DNA from: Oceanotoga teriensis
Lineage (GTDB): Bacteria; Thermotogota; Thermotogae; Petrotogales; Petrotogaceae
DNA length: 64,000 nt
Direction of reading: 5' to 3'
Assembly (NCBI RefSeq): GCF_003148465.1
Contig: NZ_QGGI01000002.1
Span: forward strand, 62,001 to 126,000
Both the position numbers and the translations under genes were made by a program. The stretch's first letter is position 1. Each line of letters begins with the position of its first letter. Shown one piece after another: positions 1 to 8,388 of the stretch. The notes under the pieces were generated by a model that saw nothing but the letters and a program-made list of their open reading frames with translations, was not told the origin of the DNA and made no database searches.

Positions 1-249
1 ATAGAAATAGGAATAATAAAAAGTAAAAAAACTTTAAAAGCAATAAAAGGTGAGACATGGTCTATAATACAAATCGGTGGTAAAGTAGAAGGTATAAGTT
101 TAGTAGGTTTTAAGTATAAATTAAAAGATTATAATTTAGATGAATATACGCCTCTTGGAATAAGTAATGAAGCTATCTCTGATGAGGTTGAAATAGAGTT
201 AAAAACTGGAAATATAGCTTATATTAGAACTATAGGTAAAAAAGCATAA
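1..249 (+). CDS. thiN: Thiamine diphosphokinase, C-terminal part (5' end outside window)
   Basis: The frame is open from the first base and ends at TAA, giving the last 82 residues of a protein. They contain the C-terminal beta-sandwich signature of thiamine pyrophosphokinase: GISLVGFKYKL followed by a GISNE motif and a closing run of short strands (EIELKTGNIAYIRT). The enzyme family transfers pyrophosphate from ATP to thiamine, giving the cofactor TPP in the cytosol. The N-terminal catalytic half lies outside the window. The gene is 13 bases upstream of lon and its Shine-Dalgarno, so the two are probably cotranscribed. Function is inferred from the tail only. Confidence 0.8.
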   Translation: MEIGIIKSKKTLKAIKGETWSIIQIGGKVEGISLVGFKYKLKDYNLDEYTPLGISNEAISDEVEIELKTGNIAYIRTIGKKA

Positions 250-262
250 TGGAGGTGGAATA

Positions 263-2644
263 ATGTCTGAAAAAAAAGAAATTATAGATAAGTATATAGA
301 TGAAACTAATAAAAAAAACATACCTGATAAATTACCAGCAATAGCCACAAGGGCAAAAATGCTTATATATCCGAATACAGTGATACCCATGTTTGTTGGA
401 AGAGAGAAATCAATAAAAGCCTTAGAAGAATCATTAGAGAAATATGAAAATTATATATTTTTAGTATCTCAGAAAAAAATAGAAGAAGAAGAACCAAAGG
501 TAAAAGATTTATATAGAGTTGGAACTGTTGCGAGAATAGTTCAACTTAGTAAATTACCAAATGGAGATTATAAAGTTTTAGTTGAAGGTATAAAAAGGGC
601 AAAAATAAAAAAAACTGTAGAAAGTAAAAAAATTTTTATGTTTGAAATAGAAATGTATAATAGTGATTTGAAAACAGATAAAAAAATTGAAGCACTTGTT
701 AGAAAGATAAAAGAATTATTAAAAAAATATATGGAATTAACTAAAAAATTTCCTCAAGAGGCTATTTTAGCTATTGAAGAAACTTCAGAGCCAGAAATAA
801 TAAGTGATTTAGTAGCTTCAATAATGCCTGTAGATCTTGATGAGAAACAAAAAATGCTTGAAATACAAGAAACTAAGAAAAGACTTGAATATGAACTTGA
901 AATTCTTGCAAGAGAAATAGAACTTTTAGAAATAGAAGAATCATTAGAAAGTACTGTAAGAGAAAAGATAGAAAAAAATCAAAAAGAATTTTATTTAAGA
1001 GAAAAATTAAATGCAATAAAAGAAGAATTAGATGGAAAAGAAGATGATGAAATAAAAGAATTACAGCAAAAATTAAAAGAAGGGGATTATCCTGATTTTG
1101 TGATAAAAAAAGCTGAAAAAGAGATAGATAGATTGAATAGAATGTCTCCATATTCTGCAGAAGCGACGGTTATAAGAACATATCTTGATTGGATATTAGA
1201 AATACCTTGGAATAAAAAAAGCCAAGATAATTTAAATATAAAAGAAGCTAAAAAGATACTTGAAAATAATCATTATGGTCTTGAAGAACCTAAAGAAAGA
1301 ATATTAGAATTTTTATCGGTAAGACAATTATCTAAAAATTCAAAAGCCCCTATATTATGTTTTGTTGGAGCTCCAGGGGTTGGAAAAACTACTCTTGGTA
1401 AATCTATTGCGGATGCTACCGGAAGAAAATTTGGAAGAATATCTCTTGGAGGAGTTAGAGATGAAGCAGAAATAAGGGGGCATAGAAGGACATATGTAGG
1501 AGCTATTCCAGGAAGAATAGTTGAAACTATTAGAAAAACGGGTACCATGAATCCTGTGATAGTTCTTGATGAAGTTGATAAACTTGGAACATCTTTTCAA
1601 GGAGATCCATCTGCAGCATTATTAGAAGTTCTTGATCCACAACAAAATAAAGATTTTACAGACCATTACCTTGAACTTCCTTTAGATTTATCAGAAGTAA
1701 TATTTGTTACTACTGCTAATGTTATACATACGATACCACCAGCTTTAAGAGATAGAATGGAAGTAATATATATATCTGGATATACTGACATAGAAAAATT
1801 CAAAATAGCAAAAAAACATATAATACCAAAAACATTAAAAGAACACGGATTAACTCAAAAAGAGTTTAATATATCAGATACGGCTGTAAAAGAAATAATA
1901 ACCAATTATACGAGAGAAGCTGGAGTTAGAAGCCTTGAAAAGACTATGGCAAAAGTAATGAGAAAATCAGCATTGAAATATGTTCAAAAGAACAAAAAAA
2001 TAAATATAACAGTATCTAATATACATAAAACACTAGGTGCAGCTCCTTTTTTTGATTCAAAGAAAAATGAAAAGCCTGATATAGGGGTTGTGACTGGGTT
2101 AGCCTGGACAGCGTATGGTGGAGTAATATTAGATGTAGAAGTAGCTACTATAACAGGAAAAGGTAGATTAATAACAACAGGTCAGCTTGGTGATGTAATG
2201 AAAGAATCAGCAAAAATAGCTTTAAGTTTATCAAGAAAAATAGTAGAAAAAATGGATAAAAAATATTGTGAAGAATTTGATAAAAATGACTTTCATATAC
2301 ATTTACCAGAAGGAGCTGTTCCAAAAGATGGTCCTTCAGCAGGAGTAACTTTGACAACAGCTATTATATCTTCAATATTAAAGAAAAAAGTTAGAAATGA
2401 TATAGCAATGACGGGTGAAATAACTTTAAGGGGAAAAGTTCTTCCTGTAGGTGGAATAAAAGAAAAAGTTCTTTCAGCTTATAGGTCTGGGATATATGAA
2501 GTTATAATTCCACAATCAAATGAAAAAGATGTAGAAAAAATCCCTGAAGAAATAAGAAGAAAAATAAAGTTTAATTTTGCAAAAGAAATTTTGGAAGTGC
2601 TTGAAATAGCTCTTATTGGAGGAGTAGAAAATGAAAATAAATAA
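263..2644 (+). CDS. lon: ATP-dependent Lon protease
   Basis: This is a full-length LonA-type protease of 793 aa, the usual size, acting in cytosolic protein quality control. The N-terminal LON substrate domain (about residues 40-240) is followed by a coiled-coil stretch, then the AAA+ module with Walker A GAPGVGKTT near residue 368 and Walker B VIVLDEVDK near 430. The C-terminal protease domain has the catalytic serine in PKDGPSAG (about 690) and the lysine of the Ser-Lys dyad in LPVGGIKEK (about 735). ATG is preceded by GGAGGTGG at the right distance. Its last 14 bases overlap engB, indicating translational coupling. Confidence 0.98.
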   Translation: MSEKKEIIDKYIDETNKKNIPDKLPAIATRAKMLIYPNTVIPMFVGREKSIKALEESLEKYENYIFLVSQKKIEEEEPKVKDLYRVGTVARIVQLSKLPNGDYKVLVEGIKRAKIKKTVESKKIFMFEIEMYNSDLKTDKKIEALVRKIKELLKKYMELTKKFPQEAILAIEETSEPEIISDLVASIMPVDLDEKQKMLEIQETKKRLEYELEILAREIELLEIEESLESTVREKIEKNQKEFYLREKLNAIKEELDGKEDDEIKELQQKLKEGDYPDFVIKKAEKEIDRLNRMSPYSAEATVIRTYLDWILEIPWNKKSQDNLNIKEAKKILENNHYGLEEPKERILEFLSVRQLSKNSKAPILCFVGAPGVGKTTLGKSIADATGRKFGRISLGGVRDEAEIRGHRRTYVGAIPGRIVETIRKTGTMNPVIVLDEVDKLGTSFQGDPSAALLEVLDPQQNKDFTDHYLELPLDLSEVIFVTTANVIHTIPPALRDRMEVIYISGYTDIEKFKIAKKHIIPKTLKEHGLTQKEFNISDTAVKEIITNYTREAGVRSLEKTMAKVMRKSALKYVQKNKKINITVSNIHKTLGAAPFFDSKKNEKPDIGVVTGLAWTAYGGVILDVEVATITGKGRLITTGQLGDVMKESAKIALSLSRKIVEKMDKKYCEEFDKNDFHIHLPEGAVPKDGPSAGVTLTTAIISSILKKKVRNDIAMTGEITLRGKVLPVGGIKEKVLSAYRSGIYEVIIPQSNEKDVEKIPEEIRRKIKFNFAKEILEVLEIALIGGVENENK

Positions 2645-3212
2645 TGCAAAATTGTTTAAAACTGTATATGAATTAAAACAACTCCCACCAGAAGAAAATA
2701 TTGAAATAGCTTTTGCAGGTAGATCTAATGTTGGAAAATCAAGTCTTTTAAATTCTATTATGGGAATAAAAGTAGCAAAAATAAGTGGAAAACCAGGTAA
2801 GACAAGATCAATAAACTATTATAAAATAAATGATAAAGATTTTTTTGTGGACCTCCCAGGATATGGATATGCAGCTGTTTCTAAAAAAGAAAGAGAAAAA
2901 TGGGATAATCTTTTACAACAATACTTCATAAATAGAGAGTCTTTAAGATTAGTATGTATATTAATAGATTCAAGACATGAACCTCAGAAATTAGATGAAA
3001 TGATGGTATCTTGGTTAAAATCTATGGAAATTCCTTTTATAATAGTGTTAACTAAAACAGATAAATTGAAAAGTTCAGAAAAAAACAAAAAAATAAATAA
3101 TATAAAAAATATACTTTCAAAATATGGACAATACGAATATTTTCCTGTTTCTGCAATTAAAAAAGAAGGAACTCAAGAATTATTAGATTATTTAGATATG
3201 TTTATAAAATAG
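2631..3212 (+). CDS. engB: EngB/YsxC ribosome biogenesis GTPase
   Basis: A 193-aa TRAFAC GTPase of the YihA/EngB/YsxC family, which assists late assembly of the large ribosomal subunit. The G motifs are in order: G1 GRSNVGKSS (about residue 29), the G2 threonine in GKTRS, G3 DLPGYG, G4 TKTDK and G5 SA. The start ATG lies inside the end of lon with GGAGGAG just upstream. The lon-engB pair is a common bacterial arrangement. An intrinsic terminator follows at once, so this ends the transcription unit. Confidence 0.96.
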   Translation: MKINNAKLFKTVYELKQLPPEENIEIAFAGRSNVGKSSLLNSIMGIKVAKISGKPGKTRSINYYKINDKDFFVDLPGYGYAAVSKKEREKWDNLLQQYFINRESLRLVCILIDSRHEPQKLDEMMVSWLKSMEIPFIIVLTKTDKLKSSEKNKKINNIKNILSKYGQYEYFPVSAIKKEGTQELLDYLDMFIK

Positions 3213-3244
3213 AATCCGGCATTATGATATGCCGGATTTTTTAT
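3213..3244 (+). terminator. Intrinsic terminator after engB
   Basis: Perfect 10-bp stem AATCCGGCAT / ATGCCGGATT with a 6-base loop, followed by a T-rich tail. It starts one base after the engB stop codon. Confidence 0.9.
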
Positions 3245-3325
3245 TAGAAAATAAAAATCAAAATCAAAAAATATGTCTAGAACAAAATAAAAAAATATAA
3301 AATGTCAATAAAATGAATACAAGTA

Positions 3326-3354
3326 TTACTAAAAACTAATAAAAGTAATATAAT
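3326..3354 (+). promoter_or_regulatory. Candidate promoter of the HPr-kinase-like gene
   Basis: TTACTA, 17-base spacer, TATAAT. The -35 is only a partial match and the region is very AT-rich. The rest of 3245-3470 shows no gene or clear hairpin. A second TATAAT-like element closer to the gene is an alternative. Confidence 0.35.
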
Positions 3355-3470
3355 TGCTTTTTTAATCAAATATTAAGCTTTGAAATACGTAATTTACATT
3401 TTAATTGTATAATAAAATTGGTAAGTGTGTTACTTTTATTTGTACTTATGATTTCAGGGAGGCGAAAGCT

Positions 3471-5234
3471 ATGAGAAGTTTTATTATTCCGGGAGAAGTG
3501 TCATATAATTCAAACTCTCAAATATTAAATTCAGCATTTTTTAGAGAATTAATTTGTGAACTCATTAACGATTCAGAAGAAAAGAAGAATTCTTTATACC
3601 CTTTTTTTGAATTATTTAAAAAAGATTTTGATACATTGAATCCGGAAGAAAAGTATGATATTGATGCAATAATACAATTAATGATTTCTTTAAGCGTCAA
3701 TACAGTAGAACATATTGATGCATCTGGATATTATGCATTTCCAAAACTTGGAACAAGAAAAGATTTATTGATAAAATTTGTAGAAAGACTTTTTAATTCA
3801 TGGAGAAATAAACATAGATTTATGGTTAAACAAAGTAGATTTACTCAAGATTCTTTTAATAGAATAAACAAACAAATGATGGTCGTAAAGAATAATGCGG
3901 ATTTAAAAAGTTTAGTATTATCACTTTATAGACAAATACTCGTAAATATAAATGAAACTAAACTAAAAGTATTAAGACAATTACCATCTGGAGCACAAGT
4001 TGGTTTTATAACTGACAATCCTGAAATAAAAGAAGAATATAAATTTAAAAATGCACAATGGATATATGATATGAAATTTGTTTGGAGTACCGTATTTGAA
4101 CCACCTGTTATATTTTATACAAAATCTAATAAAAGAAGAGGATTGTTTAAAGTAATAGATAAACCTATATTAGATAAAGTGAAAATTGAAAATTTAAATG
4201 ATTATTTATTATTTCCAATACATGTAAATTCAAAATTAATATATGTTATAGTTTATAAAGAATACCTTTCACATGCGGCAGGACTTGGTAATTTATTTGA
4301 AATCGCCAGTTTTAATGTTGTTAATAATAAGAAACCTGATGGAATATATATTTTTGGTATGAAAAATGATTTTTTTGAAGAAAATGATGATTATAATGGA
4401 ATTATTTATAAAGAAGAAGATGGAACTTATATTGGAATGGTTGGAGATGATCCATCTATAGATTATTTTGGATATATGAAAAAAATGATTCTTACAATAC
4501 ATAATTTACTTGTAATAGATGAAAAGAGAATTCCAATACATGGAGCTCTTGCTCAAATAAAATTAAGAGATGGAAGAAGTTTTAATGTTATGATTATGGG
4601 TGATTCTGGTGCTGGAAAATCCGAAACATTAGATGCTCTAAATAGATTAAAAGAAGAAGTTTCAGAAGTGAATATATTGATCGATGACATGGGATCATTA
4701 GATATACAAGATGGGAAAATTGTTGCTTATGGAACTGAAACAGGAGCTTTTGTAAGACTGGATGATTTACAACCTGGGTATGCTTATTCAGCAATGGATA
4801 GATCTATTTTTATGAACCCAAATGAAATAAATGCAAGAGTAATAGTTCCATATTCAAACTATGAAGATATTATAAAACCAACAGAAATAGATTATTTTTT
4901 GTATGCCAATAATTATGAAAAAATAAATAAAAATGAAGAATCTGTTTATTTTTATGAAAATGTGGATAATGCTTATGAAATTTTTTCAAAGGGAGCAAGA
5001 ATGGCAAAAGGAACTACAGCAGAAAAAGGATTGACTTATAGTTATTTTGCTAATCCTTTTGGAGCTATTCAAAGAAAAGAAGTACATGAAAAAATAGCTA
5101 AAATATATATGGAAGCAATGATAAATTCTGGTGTAAAAGTTGGAGCAATAAAAACTCAACTTGGAATTCCTGGTTTTGAAGAAAATGGACCAATAATAGC
5201 AGCTAAAGGATTATTAAATTTATTACATAAATAA
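3471..5234 (+). CDS. P-loop protein of the HPr kinase/PEP carboxykinase-like superfamily
   Basis: A 587-aa protein. The start is the ATG behind CAGGGAGGCG; an upstream in-frame ATG lacks a ribosome site. The C-terminal third has a Walker A GDSGAGKSETLDAL at about residue 377. It is followed by an acidic ILIDDMGSL and a segment with GTETGAFVRLDD and FMNPNEINARVIVP, reminiscent of the nucleotide-binding core of HPr kinase and ATP-type PEP carboxykinase. The N-terminal 370 residues match no domain I recognise. Known PEPCK substrate motifs are not evident, so real PEPCK activity is doubtful. It stands as a single gene between two terminators; no HPr gene is in view. Confidence 0.6.
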   Translation: MRSFIIPGEVSYNSNSQILNSAFFRELICELINDSEEKKNSLYPFFELFKKDFDTLNPEEKYDIDAIIQLMISLSVNTVEHIDASGYYAFPKLGTRKDLLIKFVERLFNSWRNKHRFMVKQSRFTQDSFNRINKQMMVVKNNADLKSLVLSLYRQILVNINETKLKVLRQLPSGAQVGFITDNPEIKEEYKFKNAQWIYDMKFVWSTVFEPPVIFYTKSNKRRGLFKVIDKPILDKVKIENLNDYLLFPIHVNSKLIYVIVYKEYLSHAAGLGNLFEIASFNVVNNKKPDGIYIFGMKNDFFEENDDYNGIIYKEEDGTYIGMVGDDPSIDYFGYMKKMILTIHNLLVIDEKRIPIHGALAQIKLRDGRSFNVMIMGDSGAGKSETLDALNRLKEEVSEVNILIDDMGSLDIQDGKIVAYGTETGAFVRLDDLQPGYAYSAMDRSIFMNPNEINARVIVPYSNYEDIIKPTEIDYFLYANNYEKINKNEESVYFYENVDNAYEIFSKGARMAKGTTAEKGLTYSYFANPFGAIQRKEVHEKIAKIYMEAMINSGVKVGAIKTQLGIPGFEENGPIIAAKGLLNLLHK

Positions 5235-5243
5235 TGATATAAT
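5235..5243 (+). promoter_or_regulatory. Extended -10 element, possible sirtuin promoter
   Basis: TGATATAAT directly after the preceding stop codon matches the extended -10 form seen elsewhere in the window. It lies just before a terminator hairpin, so a transcript from it would have to cross that hairpin. It may be chance. Confidence 0.25.
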
Positions 5244-5245
5244 TT

Positions 5246-5277
5246 AATGGAGAGATATTAATATCTCTCCATTTTTT
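5246..5277 (+). terminator. Intrinsic terminator before the sirtuin gene
   Basis: Arms AATGGAGAGATATT and AATATCTCTCCATT form a perfect inverted repeat followed by TTTTT. Confidence 0.85.
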
Positions 5278-5301
5278 CAATTCTTGGAAAGGAGAATAAA
5301 T

Positions 5302-6042
5302 ATGAATAATTTAGAGAAAACAGTATATTTATTGAAAAATTCAAAAAATATAACTGTATTGAGTGGTGCGGGTATGTCTACAAATGCTGGTATTGCTGAC
5401 TTTAGAGGGCCTAATGGAATATATACAAGAGCTGATATAGATTATCCAGAGAGAATTTTTGATTTTGAATATTTTAAAAAAGACCCTCATTTATTTTATA
5501 AATTTCATAGAGAATTTTTAAAAACTATAGAGAATGCAGTACCAACTTTTACACATGAATTTTTATTAAAATTGGAGAAAGAAGGAAAAATAAAATCTAT
5601 AATAACTCAAAATATAGATTCATTACATCAAAAAGCTGGTTCAGAAAAAGTTTTAGAAATTCATGGCGGAGTTATAAATAATTATTGTATTGAATGTCAT
5701 AAATTTTTTTCATATGAAGTGTTAAAAGAAAAATTAAAATCAGAAGATATACCTAAATGTGATTGTGGAGGAGTTATAAAACCAGATATAGTATTTTTTG
5801 GAGAAATGGTTAAATCTCTTGATCAATGTCAAAAACAAGTACAAGATTCAGATCTTCTAATAATTTTAGGTTCTTCATTAACAGTGACTCCAGCTGCTTT
5901 TCTTCCATCATATGCAGGTGGCAAAATAATAATTGTAAATAAAGGAGATATATCTTTTTTTTATGTGCCAGAAAAGAAATTAGAAGTATATGAAAATAAT
6001 GATATTGATAGTTTTTTTAAAAAAATATCCAATTTATATTAA
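5302..6042 (+). CDS. cobB: NAD-dependent protein deacylase (sirtuin, Sir2/CobB family)
   Basis: A 246-aa class III deacylase that removes acyl groups from lysines using NAD. It shows the Rossmann motif GAGMSTNAGIADFRG, the NAD/catalytic motif TQNIDSLHQKAG with catalytic His in EIHGG, a zinc-binding CxxC pair plus CDCGG, and VFFGE, GSSL and a late NKG motif. The Shine-Dalgarno GGAAAGGAG points to the ATG at 5302; an earlier in-frame TTG overlaps that site and is unlikely. It is monocistronic, followed by a bidirectional terminator. Targets cannot be told from sequence. Confidence 0.93.
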   Translation: MNNLEKTVYLLKNSKNITVLSGAGMSTNAGIADFRGPNGIYTRADIDYPERIFDFEYFKKDPHLFYKFHREFLKTIENAVPTFTHEFLLKLEKEGKIKSIITQNIDSLHQKAGSEKVLEIHGGVINNYCIECHKFFSYEVLKEKLKSEDIPKCDCGGVIKPDIVFFGEMVKSLDQCQKQVQDSDLLIILGSSLTVTPAAFLPSYAGGKIIIVNKGDISFFYVPEKKLEVYENNDIDSFFKKISNLY

Positions 6043-6073
6043 AATGAAGAAGAGTTTTTCTCTTCTTCATTTT
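6041..6073. terminator. Bidirectional terminator between convergent genes
   Basis: Stem AAAATGAAGAAGAG / CTCTTCTTCATTTT with a five-T loop. It has A/T-rich flanks on both sides and serves the sirtuin on + and the serine hydrolase on -. Confidence 0.85.
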
Positions 6074-7434
6074 AATTTTGGTGAATAAAAACCACTGATA
6101 TAAATACCGATAATATTTCCAGAATAATCTTTTTTAAAATAACAAAGCTCATCTTCGAAAAAAGGTAAAAACCAATTTTTCATTAAAAAATGATCATTAC
6201 CCAATGGAATAAATTTTACTGGATTTAATTTTTTTAAGGGGCCAGCATCTGGAAAAAAAGCTAATAGAGTATTATTTAGTGCTTTGATTTCAAATTTATA
6301 ATTATTAGGAAAATAATCAAATTTATAAAAACCTTCATATAAGTTAAGAGAAATAATTTTATTATTATTATTAACCTTAATTTCTTCAAAAAAAGGTATT
6401 AAATATTCTATAGATTTATAAGCCAAATCTTCTACAAGATATTGTGTATCTTTGTTTGTTAATATTATAGTTCCAAATTTTAATTTTGGAATTGCCGTAA
6501 TATTAGAACTCACACCATTTAATAATCCTCCAGAATGTCTAATTGTAGAATAATTTTTTATTTTATTTAAGGCCCAACCTAAGCCCATTCCACCACTCCA
6601 ATCTTCTAATATAAATTGTGGCTTATGCATTTGAAAAATAGTATTTGAATTTAATATTTCATTTTGATTAGAATCGTATTTAAATTGAAGAGATAAAAAT
6701 TTTGATAAATCTTTTATGTTTGAATAAAGTCCTCCACTTCTTTTAAATGCATTCATATTTGGTAAAGAATCAAAATTTAATTCTGTATATATTTTAGAGA
6801 TAGAAGAATTATTATTTAATTTTTTTAAATCAAATCCAGAATTAAACATTTTTAGAGGTATAAGAATTTCTTGAACTATATAATCTTCATAGTTCATGTT
6901 TATGACTTTTTCTAGAATACTGGCCAATAAAACTATTCCTAAATTAGAATAATGATAATTAGTTCCTGGTTTAAAATTTAATTCAATATTATTAATACTA
7001 TTCAAAACTTCTTTTGTACTTGGAAATTTATTGCTTATCCAATAATTCAATGGTGCTTCTCTTGGTAATCCTGAAGTATGTGATATTAAATGTCTGAAAG
7101 TAATATTTAAAGGATTTTTATCTTTAAAAAAATGATTTAAATTTAAATCATTTAAATATTTTTTTATTGGATCATCAATATTTATTATATTTTTTTCATT
7201 TATTTGCATACACATTATTGCAGTAAAAAGTTTTGTGATAGAAAATATCGGAAATATAGTATCTAAAGTAGTTTTTATTTTATTTTCCTTATCAGAATAG
7301 CCATAACTATTAGCAAAAACAACCTCATCATTAAAAATTATTGCATAAGAAATTCCTGGAATATCTTCTTTTTTCATATTTTCTATTATATATTTTTCTA
7401 AAAGATTTATTTGAGAAGTTAAGTTTTCATTCAA
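6067..7434 (-). CDS. Serine hydrolase, class C beta-lactamase/penicillin-binding-protein fold
   Basis: A 455-aa member of the beta-lactamase/transpeptidase-like family. The catalytic SxxK is present as FSITKLFTA (about residue 65), the YxN motif as HYSNLG, and the third motif as RHSGG, typical of esterase/DD-peptidase-like members rather than true cephalosporinases. No signal peptide is seen, so it is probably cytosolic. The last 80 residues form an extra C-terminal domain common in this family. Start is TTG behind GGGGAGAG; the nearby ATG is in another frame and closes at once. Single gene; substrate unknown (peptide or ester). Confidence 0.8.
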   Translation of the reverse strand: MNENLTSQINLLEKYIIENMKKEDIPGISYAIIFNDEVVFANSYGYSDKENKIKTTLDTIFPIFSITKLFTAIMCMQINEKNIINIDDPIKKYLNDLNLNHFFKDKNPLNITFRHLISHTSGLPREAPLNYWISNKFPSTKEVLNSINNIELNFKPGTNYHYSNLGIVLLASILEKVINMNYEDYIVQEILIPLKMFNSGFDLKKLNNNSSISKIYTELNFDSLPNMNAFKRSGGLYSNIKDLSKFLSLQFKYDSNQNEILNSNTIFQMHKPQFILEDWSGGMGLGWALNKIKNYSTIRHSGGLLNGVSSNITAIPKLKFGTIILTNKDTQYLVEDLAYKSIEYLIPFFEEIKVNNNNKIISLNLYEGFYKFDYFPNNYKFEIKALNNTLLAFFPDAGPLKKLNPVKFIPLGNDHFLMKNWFLPFFEDELCYFKKDYSGNIIGIYISGFYSPKLK

Positions 7435-7480
7435 AATTTCTCTCCCCTTTTTATGATAAATTATAAATCAAAAATTTATG

Positions 7481-7489
7481 TGATAGAAT
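7481..7489 (+). promoter_or_regulatory. Extended -10 promoter of the LysO gene pair
   Basis: TGATAGAAT, an extended -10 without a convincing -35, about 20 bases upstream of the GGAGGG ribosome site. Confidence 0.5.
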
Positions 7490-7522
7490 AATATTGTTTA
7501 TTAATTATATGGAGGGATTACA

Positions 7523-7795
7523 TTGTTAAAATATATACTTATAGCTTTTGTAGTGGGTTTGATTTTAGGAATAAACAAAAAATTTCTTTTTTTAAAGAAG
7601 TTAAAACCGGTTACATTTATAACTTTATTATTACTTTTTTTCATGGGTTATGAAATAGGAAATGATTCGGAACTCATATCTCAACTTTCTAATATAGGAA
7701 TTTTAGCTTTTTTTATAGCGGTATTTAGTATATTTGGAAGTGTCTTATTTACCGGAATATATGATAAATTTCGTAATAAGGGGATAAAAAAATGA
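7523..7795 (+). CDS. LysO-type exporter, small N-terminal subunit
   Basis: A 90-aa protein made of three hydrophobic segments, starting with TTG behind GGAGGG. It matches in layout the N-terminal part of the LysO (YbjE, DUF340) family, whose E. coli member exports lysine and is a single protein of about 300 aa. Here the next gene encodes the larger C-terminal part and the two overlap by four bases (ATGA), so they are translationally coupled and probably form one membrane complex. Substrate (lysine or a related cation) is inferred from the family. Confidence 0.7.
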   Translation: MLKYILIAFVVGLILGINKKFLFLKKLKPVTFITLLLLFFMGYEIGNDSELISQLSNIGILAFFIAVFSIFGSVLFTGIYDKFRNKGIKK

Positions 7796-8367
7796 TTCTT
7801 TTATTAATTGCCATTTCTTTAGGTATTATTTGTGGATATAATTTTAATATAATTATACCTGATAATTTAATCACAATTTTATTAATGTTCTTAGTATTTT
7901 CAGTTGGAATTGATATAGGTTCTGAAGAGGGAATATTAAAAAAAATAAAAATAAATTTGAAAGTTATTATAATACAAACTATTTTAACTATTGGTGGTAC
8001 ATTAATATTTGGATCTATGGTATCATTATTTACAAGTCTTAGCTTTAAAGAAGCTCTTGGAGCTTCTTCAGGACTAGGATGGTATTCATTGTCGGGAGTT
8101 ATGATAAGTAATTTATATTCTCCAGTTTTAGGAGCAATATCTTTTACATCGAATGTAATAAGAGAGATTCTATCAATTTTATTGATACCTATAATATCTA
8201 ACTTTACATACCTTGGTTCTATATCAATTGCTGGGGCTACATCTATGGATACTATGCTTGGTATTATATCTAAAAATACTGATAAAGAAAGTACTTTAAT
8301 AGGGTTTGGCCAAGGAGTTTTGATAACATTATCAGTTCCAATGTTGATCAGTATAATATTTAACTGA
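7792..8367 (+). CDS. lysO: LysO-type exporter, main membrane subunit (DUF340)
   Basis: A 191-aa polytopic membrane protein with about five to six hydrophobic segments and DUF340/LysO signatures: FSVGIDIGSE, SSGLGWYSLSGVMIS and GATSMDTMLGII. It lacks the first part of the fused E. coli protein, which is supplied by the small gene just upstream with a 4-base overlap. The predicted role is export of lysine or toxic analogues from the cytosol. A long AT-rich hairpin overlaps the stop codon. Confidence 0.8.
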   Translation: MILLLIAISLGIICGYNFNIIIPDNLITILLMFLVFSVGIDIGSEEGILKKIKINLKVIIIQTILTIGGTLIFGSMVSLFTSLSFKEALGASSGLGWYSLSGVMISNLYSPVLGAISFTSNVIREILSILLIPIISNFTYLGSISIAGATSMDTMLGIISKNTDKESTLIGFGQGVLITLSVPMLISIIFN

Positions 8368-8388
8368 GTTTTTACTCAGTTAAATATT
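8355..8388. terminator. Hairpin between convergent genes, weak terminator
   Basis: 15-bp stem AATATTTAACTGAGT / ACTCAGTTAAATATT with a four-T loop, overlapping both stop codons. Neither side has a clean T-run, so termination strength is uncertain. Confidence 0.5.

Noticed and set aside
1273-1600. Open frames on the minus strand opposite lon
   Set aside because: They have no ribosome site, lie wholly inside a well-conserved gene, and their amino-acid make-up is just the complement of lon codons.
3245-3470. Small RNA or riboswitch before the HPr-kinase-like gene
   Set aside because: AT-rich sequence without a stable stem or conserved motif.
8355-8388. Attachment-site-like repeat
   Set aside because: It is a simple hairpin over two convergent stops, with no second copy or integrase nearby.
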